Below, one piece after another: positions 1-8,800 of a stretch of 56,529 bases of DNA. This DNA is from Anabaena minutissima FACHB-250 (GTDB lineage: Bacteria > Cyanobacteriota > Cyanobacteriia > Cyanobacteriales > Nostocaceae), in contig NZ_JACJRG010000037.1 in the NCBI RefSeq assembly GCF_014697125.1, forward strand, positions 1-56,529, written 5' to 3'. A model generated the notes under the pieces. That model had not been told where the DNA came from. It ran no database searches and worked only from the letters and a program-made list of their open reading frames with translations. How positions within the stretch are numbered: the first letter of the stretch is position 1; each line of letters begins with the position of its first letter. The position numbers and the translations under genes were made by a program.

Positions 1-2082
1 TAACTCCGGTTGTGGAGATATTTCTGAACTAGGAATTGATTGATTATTATCCAATTGCGATTGAATAACTGTGGCTTCAGTCTTTGATACTAACTCCGGT
101 TGTGGAGATATTTCTGAACTAGGAATTGATTGATTATTATCCAATTGCGATTGAATAACTGTGGCTTCAATCTTTGATACTAACTCCGGTTGTGGAGATA
201 TTTCTGAACAGGGAATTGATGGATTGCTTTCCCGTTGTGGTTGAATGATTGTGGCTTCAGTCTTTGATACTAACTCCGGTTGTGGAGATATTTCTGAACT
301 GGGAATTGATGGATTATTATCCAGTTGTAGTTGAATGACTGTGGTTTCAGTCTTTGATACTAACTCCGGTTGTGACGATATTTTTGAACTGGGAATTGAT
401 GGATTATTATCTAATTGCGGTTGAATGACTATTTCTGAACTGGGAATTGATTGATTACTTTCCCGTTGTGGTTGAATGACTCTGGTTTCAGTCTTTGATA
501 CTTTTGCTGGTTGTGGAGATATTTCTGAACCGGGAATTGATGGATTATTATCCAGTTGTGGTTGAATGACTGTGGTTTCAGTCTTTGATACTGTCGCTGG
601 CTGTGACGATATTTTTGGACTGGGAATTGATGGATTATTATCCAGTTGTGGTTGAATGACTGTGGTTTCGGTATTTGATACTCTTGCTGGTTGTGGAGAT
701 ATTTCTGAACCGGGAATTGATGGATTGCTTTCCCGTTGTGGTTGAATAACTGTGGCTTCAGTCTTTGATACTATCTCTGGCTGTAGAGATATTTCTGAAC
801 TGAGAACTGATTGATTATTTTCCAGTTGCTGTTGAATGACTGTGGTTTCGGTATTTGATACTCTTGCTGGTTGAGGAGATATTTCTGAACCGGGAATTGA
901 TGGATTGCTTTCCCGTTGTGGTTGAATAACTGTGGCTTCAATCTTTGATACTAACTCCGGTTGTGGAGATCTTTCTGAACAGGGAATTGATGGATTGCTT
1001 TCCCGTTGTGGTTGAATGATTGTGGCTTCAGTCTTTGATACTAACTCCGGTTGTGGAGATATTTCTGAACTGGGAATTGATTGATTATTATCCAATTGCG
1101 ATTGAATAACTGTGGCTTCAGTCTTTGATACTAACTCCGGTTGTGGAGATATTTTTGAACTGGGAATTGATTGATTATTATCCAGTTGTGGTTGAATAAC
1201 TGTGGCTTCAGTCTTTGATACTAACTCCGGTTGTGGAGATATTTTTGAACTGGGAATTGATTGATTATTATCTAATTGCGGTTGAATGACTATTTCTGAA
1301 CTGGGAATTGATTGATTACTTTCCCGTTGTGGTTGAATGACTCTGGTTTCAGTATTTGTTACTAACTTCGGTTGTGGAGATATTTCTGAACCGGGAATTG
1401 ATGGATTATTATCCAATTGCGGTTGAATGACTCTGGTTTCAGTATTTGTTACTAACTTCGGTTGTGGAGATATTTCTGAACCGGGAATTGATGGATTATT
1501 TTCCAGTTGTGGTTGAATGACTGTGGTTTCAGTATTTGATACTTTTGCTGGTTGTGGAGATATTTCTGAACCGGGAACTGATTGATTATTATCTAATTGC
1601 GGTTGAATGACTGTGGTTTCAGTATTTGTTACTAACTCCGGTTGTGGAGATATTTCTGAACTGGGAATTGATTGATTATTATCTAATTGCGGTTGAATGA
1701 CTGTGGTTTGAGTATTTGTTACTGTCGCTGGCTGTGGAGATATTTCTGAACTGGGAATTGATTGATTACTTTCCCGTTGTGGTTGAATGACTGTGGCTTC
1801 AGTCTTTGATACTGTCGCTGGCTGTGACGATATTTTTGAACTGGGAATTGATGGATTATTATCTAATTGCGGTTGAATGACTGTGGTTTCAGTATTTGAT
1901 ACTAACTCCGGTTGTGGAGATATTTCCGGACTGGGAACTGATTGATTACTTTCCCGTTGTGGTTGAATGACTGTGGTTTCAGTATTTGATACTTTTGCTG
2001 GTTGTGGAGATATTTCTGAACTGGGAATTGATGGATTATTATCTAATTGCGGTTGAATGACTGTGGTTTCAGTATTTGTAAA
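1..2082 (-). repeat. Tandem array of 90-nt coding repeats
   Basis: Units start at 1, 91, 181, 271 and 361, then every 90 nt from 502 to 1222, then every 90 nt from 1363 to 1993. This gives 22 full units plus two short 51-nt units near 451 and 1312. All lengths are multiples of three, so the reverse-strand reading frame is kept. Variation is concentrated at a few positions (taactccgg, tgtcgctgg, cttttgctgg; tccagttgt, tctaattgc, tcccgttgt). Both short units follow a full unit by the same 141-nt spacing, which suggests a larger block was duplicated. The array continues past the left edge. Confidence 0.95.
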
Positions 2083-2253
2083 TTCAGGAGCAAAAAAAAC
2101 TGAAGGCTCGAAATTTGACAAATATTTAGCACCCAAGGGTGACAAAAATTTGGGACTGAGTAGTTTTTGTCCCAAGGGTTTATGGGGGAGTAATGGTTTT
2201 TTAATCCCTAGTTCTGAATTATCATCAGAGCCAGTTTCTATATTTTCTCTCAT
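1..2253 (-). CDS. Large 30-residue-repeat protein of the eCIS locus (partial, runs off the left edge)
   Basis: The reverse strand is open from an ATG at 2253 to the left edge without a stop, so at least 751 residues are present and the C-terminus lies outside the window. The first ~56 residues are unique and Pro/Leu/Lys-rich. The rest is a chain of 30-residue units with a core like SIPSSEISPQPE, followed by V-S-K/N-T-E-A/T and T-V-I-Q-P-Q. The units are rich in Ser, Pro, Gln and Glu, without Cys and with few aromatics, so the chain is probably disordered or extended. The start lies 11 nt after the stop of the tail-tube gene, which implies co-transcription. No known domain is visible in this part. 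A spacer, fibre or surface role is inference; a folded domain may lie beyond the edge. Confidence 0.8.
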   Translation of the reverse strand, partial: MRENIETGSDDNSELGIKKPLLPHKPLGQKLLSPKFLSPLGAKYLSNFEPSVFFAPEFTNTETTVIQPQLDNNPSIPSSEISPQPAKVSNTETTVIQPQRESNQSVPSPEISPQPELVSNTETTVIQPQLDNNPSIPSSKISSQPATVSKTEATVIQPQRESNQSIPSSEISPQPATVTNTQTTVIQPQLDNNQSIPSSEISPQPELVTNTETTVIQPQLDNNQSVPGSEISPQPAKVSNTETTVIQPQLENNPSIPGSEISPQPKLVTNTETRVIQPQLDNNPSIPGSEISPQPKLVTNTETRVIQPQRESNQSIPSSEIVIQPQLDNNQSIPSSKISPQPELVSKTEATVIQPQLDNNQSIPSSKISPQPELVSKTEATVIQSQLDNNQSIPSSEISPQPELVSKTEATIIQPQRESNPSIPCSERSPQPELVSKIEATVIQPQRESNPSIPGSEISPQPARVSNTETTVIQQQLENNQSVLSSEISLQPEIVSKTEATVIQPQRESNPSIPGSEISPQPARVSNTETTVIQPQLDNNPSIPSPKISSQPATVSKTETTVIQPQLDNNPSIPGSEISPQPAKVSKTETRVIQPQRESNQSIPSSEIVIQPQLDNNPSIPSSKISSQPELVSKTETTVIQLQLDNNPSIPSSEISPQPELVSKTEATIIQPQRESNPSIPCSEISPQPELVSKIEATVIQSQLDNNQSIPSSEISPQPELVSKTEATVIQSQLDNNQSIPSSEISPQPEL

Positions 2254-2264
2254 AAACTACTACT

Positions 2265-2780
2265 CTAATTACTAGAAAAATATCCCGCGCTGTCTCGACC
2301 TGATAGGATTGATGCACCACCAGACCTAGTTTTATCAATTTTCAATCCTTCATAGGTTAAAGTCAATTCTTCAATAGCTACTGTGTTGGATTCTGCACTT
2401 AAGGTTGGTGCTTTCCATGAAATAGGAACAGCACCAATTAGAGTCCAACATTGCATTGTTTCTCCAGCTTGATTAAATAGTAAAATGTTCACGTTACGAC
2501 GTTGTTTGGCATTTTTACCAACATCACTCAAAATTTGACTAATCCAATTCCAAAAGGTTAAATCATTGGTAATACCGCGTTTGAGTGTCACATCGGAAAA
2601 TTCAGCTTGGCTTAAAAGGACTCTCTGCTGATCATTTACACCACCTTCAGAAAATTTTTCAGTTTTGACTGTGACACCTAATCCTTGACATTCAGAAAAA
2701 CACGCACTAATACTACTTTCGATTTCTACATAAAAGCGATTAGCTGTTACGTAGTTCAATTCATGACTGGAATTAGCCAT
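2265..2780 (-). CDS. Contractile injection system / phage tail-tube protein (Afp1/5, gp19-like)
   Basis: This 171-residue protein resembles the conserved tail-region proteins (T4 gp19-like, Afp1/Afp5 type) that form the inner tube of contractile injection systems. The N-terminal NRFYVEIESSISACFSECQGL matches the usual pattern of a short beta-strand opening followed by a 'sFsEvsGL' segment. Further on, VTLKRGITNDLTFWNWI is the typical 'lkRGit...fweWi' signature of the family. The length is close to the usual 145-170. It lies between a small 52-residue gene and the repeat-protein gene, all on one strand. The sheath, baseplate and AAA+ genes of the system are not in the window and are expected to the left. 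It could be a minor tube initiator rather than the main tube subunit. Confidence 0.85.
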   Translation of the reverse strand: MANSSHELNYVTANRFYVEIESSISACFSECQGLGVTVKTEKFSEGGVNDQQRVLLSQAEFSDVTLKRGITNDLTFWNWISQILSDVGKNAKQRRNVNILLFNQAGETMQCWTLIGAVPISWKAPTLSAESNTVAIEELTLTYEGLKIDKTRSGGASILSGRDSAGYFSSN

Positions 2781-2794
2781 TATTACACTCCCTA

Positions 2795-2953
2795 TTAATT
2801 TTTACTACGTTCTTTTTGCAGACGTAATTCTTCTAGCATTAATTCATAAACTCTATCACCTAGTATTTGTAATAGTTGGCGATCGCGCATTACTTTATAT
2901 GCTAATTTTAAGAGTAATTTATCTTTATCTGAGTTTTCATGATTATGTTTCAT
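2795..2953 (-). CDS. Small eCIS-locus protein, 52 residues
   Basis: An ATG at 2953 opens a 52-residue frame that ends 14 nt before the tube-protein start. The protein is a charged helical peptide: residues 14-46 read LLKLAYKVMRDRQLLQILGD and then RVYELMLEELRLQKERSK. eCIS and phage-tail loci often carry such short proteins next to the tube gene (compare the small sixth gene of Afp/PVC loci), so an assembly role is likely by position only. The gene uses ordinary host-like codons and contains one HIP1 site. There is no strong Shine-Dalgarno; an (AT)n run lies directly upstream. The family is not recognised with certainty. Confidence 0.65.
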   Translation of the reverse strand: MKHNHENSDKDKLLLKLAYKVMRDRQLLQILGDRVYELMLEELRLQKERSKN

Positions 2954-2957
2954 AATA

Positions 2958-2985
2958 TAATTAAATATATATATATATATATATG
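2958..2985. repeat. (AT)n dinucleotide tract between two eCIS-locus genes
   Basis: The 38-nt gap between the pseudokinase stop and the small-gene start is almost wholly A/T and contains about ten uninterrupted AT steps. It occupies the place where a ribosome binding site for the 52-residue gene would be. Such a tract can slip during replication and change spacing, but no functional effect can be read from sequence alone. Confidence 0.8.
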
Positions 2986-2991
2986 TAATTT

Positions 2992-5238
2992 TTATTTTTT
3001 TTGTAAAGGTACTAAACCAGCTTGTTGTAAAAGATTTTGTGCTTCTTCAGTTTTGAGCATATCAGCAAATTTTTGCCCAATTGCAGGACGGCTATTATCT
3101 CCGGGATAAATTACGACTATTGGATAACTTAAGGGATAGCTTCCTGTTTTAAATACTTGGATATTAGGGCTATAGCTACCTTTATCATTACATAAATCTG
3201 TATTCGGATCTATTGCTTTGTTAGTATCATTCTGCACTAAAGATTGTACTGCTTGTTTATTACCAGCTACTACAGCCAAGGGATAAACAGAACACTGTCC
3301 AAAAACTTGACTGAGTGTAGCAAAACCAATACTACCAATGTCTTCTTTTTCAAATTCTTGTAAAACCCGCCTTAACATTTCTAAGGTAGGGAGGCGAGTA
3401 ATTTTTATAGATGAATTGTCAGTAAATGTATCTTGCTGTTGATTTTGTTGCTGTAGTTTAGTAAATGTAGATATTGCATTATGGTCTTTTAAAACTCTTT
3501 CTTTAAATATGTTCTCTGCTTCCTCTTCCATCGGCATATATAGCTTAACTGGCAAATTAGGTAATTTGGAATTTATTTGATTCCAGTTTTTGATTTTACC
3601 TGTATATAAATCTCGCAATTGCTCAATACTAATTTGACCGTTCAAAGCTTTAGGTAAGTTTTGCTCTCTTTTATAGTAGCTAAAAGCCACGAAAACCACC
3701 AATCCATCATAGGCGAACTCTTTATATCTGATCTGATCTGGAAATTGATTGACTAAATTAGTCACAGCAAAATCAGATTTCCCTGACTGAACTTTAGCGA
3801 TCGCCTGTTTTAATTCTTCTTCCGGTTGATAATATATTTCTAGTTTGGGCTGATTTTCTTTGAGTTTATCTTCTAAAGTTTTATCTTGTAAAATTAAATT
3901 ACTTTGTTGTAAGATATAACTCCAAGTACCAGATTTTTCGCCTGTATATGTATATGTTCCCGGCGGTACACCAGGAACATCTTTCAAACAACAAACCATA
4001 ACGTCTTGAGGTGCAACTTCTGGCTTGTTAAATATCCTCATGATTAACCAGATAATTGAGCCTAAAAAAATAAGTCCTAATATACTAAGTAACAGCCAAT
4101 AGATAGGTTTAAATTGTTTTTTTTGTTCTTCTGGCTTATTTGTAACTACTAAAACTTGATTCAGAGAAACTGGAGTAATTTGTATTAGTGCTTGTCGTGC
4201 TTCTTCAGCGTTAGCGAATGGTTTATCTAGCTTTAAAAGCCTGAGAATAAAAGCTTTAAATTCCGTTCTGACTGATGGCCAATGCTGTTCTAATTTGGGA
4301 TCAAGTGGTTGATTACTAACAGAGTCTACTGTAGCTCCAGATAACAAATAAAATGCAACATATCCTAAATATTGTAAATCTTCATCAAAGGTAGGAGTAA
4401 CTGGTTTAGAATTTGGCAGTAAAAATAAACTTTCCCAGACTGCTAAATCACAGACATGAGTGAAAAACTCTTGTTGATTGGCAATTAATAACAAACTATC
4501 CAGACTTAGATTACCGTGTGCTATTCCCTGCTGTACTTGACCCGAAGGCAGACTAAATTTTTGTCCGTGGAGAAATTGCAATGTTTGCAAGACTTGGTTG
4601 AGAACATGGTAGACTTCTGTTTCACTCATTGCACCATGATGAGTAAGATATGTCCGTAGGGTGGGATAGGTATCTTGATTACCGCCAGTGATCAGATAGC
4701 AGCGTTCTTCTACCGGATCGGCGATCGCATCCCAAGGTAAAATTAAGCGGATATCCTGAACTCGACCATCGGCTAAACTCAACCCCGCCAAACGTTCAAA
4801 GGCTTGTTTTCTATCTCTGGTTTCCTCAAGATTAAAAGCACGTTGGGGTAACAGGTATTCTTTAATCACCACAGGCTGTTGGTCTGCAACCTGAATACCC
4901 TCATACAACCGTCCCATTCCTCGCTGTCCCAGAAAGCTATCTATGCGGTATCGACCCCGATAGCCACGAAACTCAGTTTTTGGGGGCAAAATAGCCGGAA
5001 AACCACATTTGACGCATTTTTTAGCGGTGGGATCTGTCTCTAAGGTTTTTTGCGTCCATACACAGGTTAAAGGATTCTCACGCAAGCATTGATAGCGTCT
5101 GTAAACTGTATCCAAGCCTGGAGAAGTGGGTGTTTCAACAGTTACCGCCGTAGGAATAGACCCAGTTTCTGCAACTTCTAACTTTTGTTCTTTTGGGAAA
5201 AGACCAGGTAGCTTGGCTTTGATTTGTGCATAAACCAC
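2992..5238 (-). CDS. Membrane pseudokinase fused to a PstS-like substrate-binding domain
   Basis: The 748-residue protein has four parts. Residues ~50-80 hold Cys pairs (C51, C59, C75, C78; CVKC) like a zinc ribbon. Residues ~93-352 have a protein-kinase fold: a degenerate Gly loop (LGQRGMGRLYEG) and VVIKEYLL with the ATP-site Lys126. One membrane helix follows at ~379-402. Residues ~430-748 resemble a type-2 periplasmic binding protein of the PstS class. The catalytic loop is HGNLSLDSLL instead of HRDxxxxN, and the DFG position reads CDL, so phosphotransfer is unlikely. The kinase part should be cytoplasmic and the binding domain on the other side of the membrane. It lies between the barstar gene (75 nt) and the small eCIS gene (38 nt), on the same strand. 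A sensing or anchoring role is inference. Confidence 0.8.
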   Translation of the reverse strand: MVYAQIKAKLPGLFPKEQKLEVAETGSIPTAVTVETPTSPGLDTVYRRYQCLRENPLTCVWTQKTLETDPTAKKCVKCGFPAILPPKTEFRGYRGRYRIDSFLGQRGMGRLYEGIQVADQQPVVIKEYLLPQRAFNLEETRDRKQAFERLAGLSLADGRVQDIRLILPWDAIADPVEERCYLITGGNQDTYPTLRTYLTHHGAMSETEVYHVLNQVLQTLQFLHGQKFSLPSGQVQQGIAHGNLSLDSLLLIANQQEFFTHVCDLAVWESLFLLPNSKPVTPTFDEDLQYLGYVAFYLLSGATVDSVSNQPLDPKLEQHWPSVRTEFKAFILRLLKLDKPFANAEEARQALIQITPVSLNQVLVVTNKPEEQKKQFKPIYWLLLSILGLIFLGSIIWLIMRIFNKPEVAPQDVMVCCLKDVPGVPPGTYTYTGEKSGTWSYILQQSNLILQDKTLEDKLKENQPKLEIYYQPEEELKQAIAKVQSGKSDFAVTNLVNQFPDQIRYKEFAYDGLVVFVAFSYYKREQNLPKALNGQISIEQLRDLYTGKIKNWNQINSKLPNLPVKLYMPMEEEAENIFKERVLKDHNAISTFTKLQQQNQQQDTFTDNSSIKITRLPTLEMLRRVLQEFEKEDIGSIGFATLSQVFGQCSVYPLAVVAGNKQAVQSLVQNDTNKAIDPNTDLCNDKGSYSPNIQVFKTGSYPLSYPIVVIYPGDNSRPAIGQKFADMLKTEEAQNLLQQAGLVPLQKK

Positions 5239-5313
5239 GACTAAAACCCCTAGCGATCGCTCTCATGTCCGCATACTACACTGATTTTTTAGCTGTGGAC
5301 ATTAGACTTTCCG

Positions 5314-5838
5314 CTAGAAGATGGTATCACTACCCGGCCATTCTGGGTCGAGGACAAATTTAGCTGAGGTTAATCGTGATACCAGCATTTCCTGATTTGC
5401 TTCTGGGGACTGAAAAACCACATGAAATGGCAACCACTTGACATCAGGAGCGATCGCTGGATCAGGATGACAAGCGGCATGGACTTCCTGCAAACATGAG
5501 TTCAGAGCAGTAAGATTCGCTTCACTTGCCTGGTCGAATAATAGGTGAGCGTCGGCAAACATTAAAACATACGCATTACCTGGCAACCAGGAGCGATCTA
5601 AAATACAATCCCGAAAGGCACTCCAATTTTCCCCAAAGTAATAGGGAAACTGTAGAGTTGCCGCAACTTCGTCGAAGAATCCGTTCAGGGTGCGGCTTTT
5701 GTGTCCGCGAATCCGGCGAACGACAGCATCGGGACAAGAGAATTGTAAACGCATTTGGAGTTCAGCAAAGGGGTGTTGTTCGCAAGCGATCGCATGGAAG
5801 CCCGTGCCTTTGACATCGAATAGGTATCTATCGTTCAT
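5314..5838 (-). CDS. Barstar-family RNase inhibitor, probable immunity protein
   Basis: The 174-residue protein contains the barstar signature around residues 53-80: FFDEVAATLQFPYYFGENW, followed by SAFRDCILD. Barstar itself has the same 'yDxlxxxLxFPxYFGxNxdAlxDcL' pattern in the helix and loop that plug the barnase active site. The protein is longer than barstar (about 90 residues), with N- and C-terminal extensions as seen in many barstar_like proteins. It starts 14 nt after the stop of the DUF4157 gene whose C-terminus is barnase-like. That pairing argues strongly for a cognate toxin-immunity couple. It has no signal peptide, so it acts in the cytoplasm. Confidence 0.88.
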   Translation of the reverse strand: MNDRYLFDVKGTGFHAIACEQHPFAELQMRLQFSCPDAVVRRIRGHKSRTLNGFFDEVAATLQFPYYFGENWSAFRDCILDRSWLPGNAYVLMFADAHLLFDQASEANLTALNSCLQEVHAACHPDPAIAPDVKWLPFHVVFQSPEANQEMLVSRLTSAKFVLDPEWPGSDTIF

Positions 5839-5852
5839 TTTGGCGGAAATCG

Positions 5853-8800
5853 TTAAACGATTTTGCTAAAGTGTTTGTAGTGGTCAGAAGTGTAGTATTG
5901 GCGACCATCGCTACCAATAATGATGCGGTTGCCATCCCGGATATAACCTGGAGTCGTCTGATAGTAAGTAATATCATATTCTTTGTAAGTGATAGCACCA
6001 CCTGCGGCATTGTAACGAGGGGTAACGCCGTCGTCTGGGCGAACTACTGTTCCCCAAGGGCGATTACCCGCGTAACCCCAGTTAGGAGGAATACTACCTG
6101 GCGGAGTCATTGCCACTGCATTGGCAATGATATAGTTTAAATCGTCTCCAACACGAATATTTGCGGGTGGGGGTGTAATGGCAGGCATTGCACAAGTTGT
6201 ACCAGTCCAAATTTGCGTGAGATCGGCTTTCCTCTCGTCAATATAGGTATGTAATTCGCTAGCTTTTTGTCCACCTTTTTTCGAGATCCAAAATGCTAAA
6301 TGGGTGAGATTCACTGTGGGAATTGTGTGTGCCTGCTTCAGTAACTTAGACAAATCGGCGTATGGTACTAAGGTCTGTCCGCGTTTTTTGGCTTTCTCAA
6401 ACACCGTAGCAATGTCGGCATTGGCTCGACCGGCGGTAATTAGGTCGGTTATGGCCTTCTGAAAGTCTGCCTGCTTCGCCATATTCACCAAGAAGTCGGT
6501 GGCGATCGCTTTGGTAACTAAGCATTCCTTCAACAGTGGATAGCCCATTGCTTCAAACATAGTTACCAGTTTGTCGAGACTGGCTTCTTTGGTCGTCAAT
6601 TCGGTCAGATTTGCTTGTCCTCCTACCCCTTTGAGCAATAGCTGTTCTTGTTTGATTTTTTTAATATCTTGATTTTTAATATCTTCTATCTTTTTATTGG
6701 GAGTAGTAGCTGTCACCAAGTCTTTGTAGGTTTCTTGTCCTGTTTTTGTACTACCTTCAACTTTTGTTTTGGCAGTAGTAACTTGAGTTAAGACTTGTTT
6801 AGCCGCAGTTTTTGCTGTTTCGAGTGCTTGGGCTGCAACTGCCGCCTTCTGGGTAGCTTCCGTAACTAGTTGGTTAGCTTCTATCTGATTTGTTATCGCT
6901 TGAGCTGAATCATTCTTTTTATTCTCAGCTTCTGGTAGACGTTTATTAAGTATGTCCTCCTTCTCTGTCAATGTTTTTTTAGCTTTAGTTAATTGTTGTT
7001 CTTTACTCGTGATCGCATTTTGGGCTTTAGTTACTGCTGAAGCAGCAGTTTTAGCTGCTTGCTCAGTGGCGATAACTGCCTTTTTCAAGACTGGAATTTG
7101 TTTTTGTGCGGCCTCTTTGTCCACCTTCGCCGTCGCATTTTTTGATTCCAACTCAGTAACCTGAGCTTTGGCTTGAAGGAGGTTTTCTTCAGCCAAATTT
7201 ACTGCTTCAATTGCTTGCTCAACCGCCTCCTGGGCTTTCTCTGCTGCTTCTTGAGCAGCGTTGGCTTTCTTTTGACTATCAGTAGCAGTTTTTGCTAAAT
7301 TTGCCGCCTTTGCCGCTTCTAGGGCTGCCTTGCCAATGACGTATTCCGCACCTGCCAGATGATCTGCCAAATCATCAGTGAATTCAATTTTTGTCATTTC
7401 TTGGGTGAGTTTAGCAATATAGGCAGACACTTCTGCTGCCCGTTGTGCTGCCTGTTCTGCTATGGTTTGAGCCGTTTGAGCCGTTTGGGTATGGCTGGTG
7501 GCTTCTGCTTGGGCCGTCACAGATTCCTCAGTTGCCGTGTTGGCTGTTGCCTCATTTTCCGTGACGACAATTTTTAATTTATCGGCTTCTGCTTGCTGCC
7601 TCTCGACAGTCAATTGAGCTTCAGGAATCGCTATTATTTCGAGTGTTTCGATGGTTTTATTAGCCTGAAGGATAACTTCCTCAGTTGCAGCTAGATTTTG
7701 CTTGGCTAAGTCGTAGGCATTCTGGGTATCTTGTTTTGTTACTTCTTTTGCTTTTCCCTCCTCTTTAAGTGTTGCTAAATCTTGTCTTGCCTGACTAATG
7801 CCTGTCTCAGCTTTTGTAACTTGCTCCTCAGCTTGTTTGATACTTGCAGTAGCTTTATCGAACGCCTGTTCCGCCTCTTTCACCTTCTTCTGAGCAATGC
7901 TTAAGGCTTGCTGTTTCTCTTTCAGGGTAGCTGCGGAACTAGTGTTGTCAGTTGTGGCAATGTCTAACGTTTCTTTGGCTGTGGCATATTGATTCAGGGT
8001 ATCGGCAATCGTTGTGACTGTATCAGCAAGAGCGGTGATAGCTATCTGTGTCACCTCTGCAATCTTGGCATCGGCATTGGCATCAATGGCAACTTTGGCA
8101 TTGCTTACTTCATTAGTATTCGCTGCTGGGTCAAAGTCGACTACAGTTTCTGCTTGAGCTTTATTGGCCGCATCTCGAGCTGCTTGTGCTGCTGTTGTTA
8201 CTTGTTGTTGCAAGTCTGTAACTTCATCTGCAATCTGTTTGGCATTAGTTGCTTGCTGCCTAATCTTTTGGGTTGTCGAACCTATGACTTTGAGGGCTTC
8301 GGTAGCAACTGACGCAACACTATTAGCTTTTGTGAGAGCGGTATTTAGATGATTAATTGCTTCTCCAGCTTGAGTTTTTGCCGTAGCTGCTTCGGCAATG
8401 GGGTCGCGGGAAATTAGGTTAGATGGAGCAGCACTCAGGGGAATGGGTGAGTAACTACTGGTTGAACTTTGTTCCTTATCTGACTGGCTGGAGGAATGTA
8501 GGGGTGTTGTACCAGTTTGTTGGAGGGTATGAGTTAACTCATGGGCAATTAACTCTTGTCCTCCTCTAGTTCCAGGCGCATACTCCCCCTGGCGAAAGAA
8601 AATATCCTGTCCTGTTGTAAAAGCTTTAGCCTGAATTGATTGATTTAACTGGTCAGATTGAGAATCACTATGAATTTTTACCCGACTGAAATCAGTCCCA
8701 AATGCCTGCTCCATTGGTTGTCGGATATTCTCTGCTAGGGGTTGTCCGTTACCCTTCATTCCTTGGATTGACTTCTCTAAATCAGGTGTTGCAGCCATCC

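Noticed and set aside
1..2082. CRISPR-like regular repeats
   Set aside because: Units are contiguous 90-nt repeats with no unique spacers, and they keep an open reading frame on the minus strand.
2057..2275. Plus-strand frame of 72 codons
   Set aside because: It lies antisense over the start of the repeat-protein gene and the tube-gene junction, with no homology-like features.
7989..8352. Cys-rich plus-strand ORFs inside the effector gene
   Set aside because: These are antisense shadows of the Ala/Thr/Gln-rich helical region, which produces Cys/Leu/Val-rich complements.
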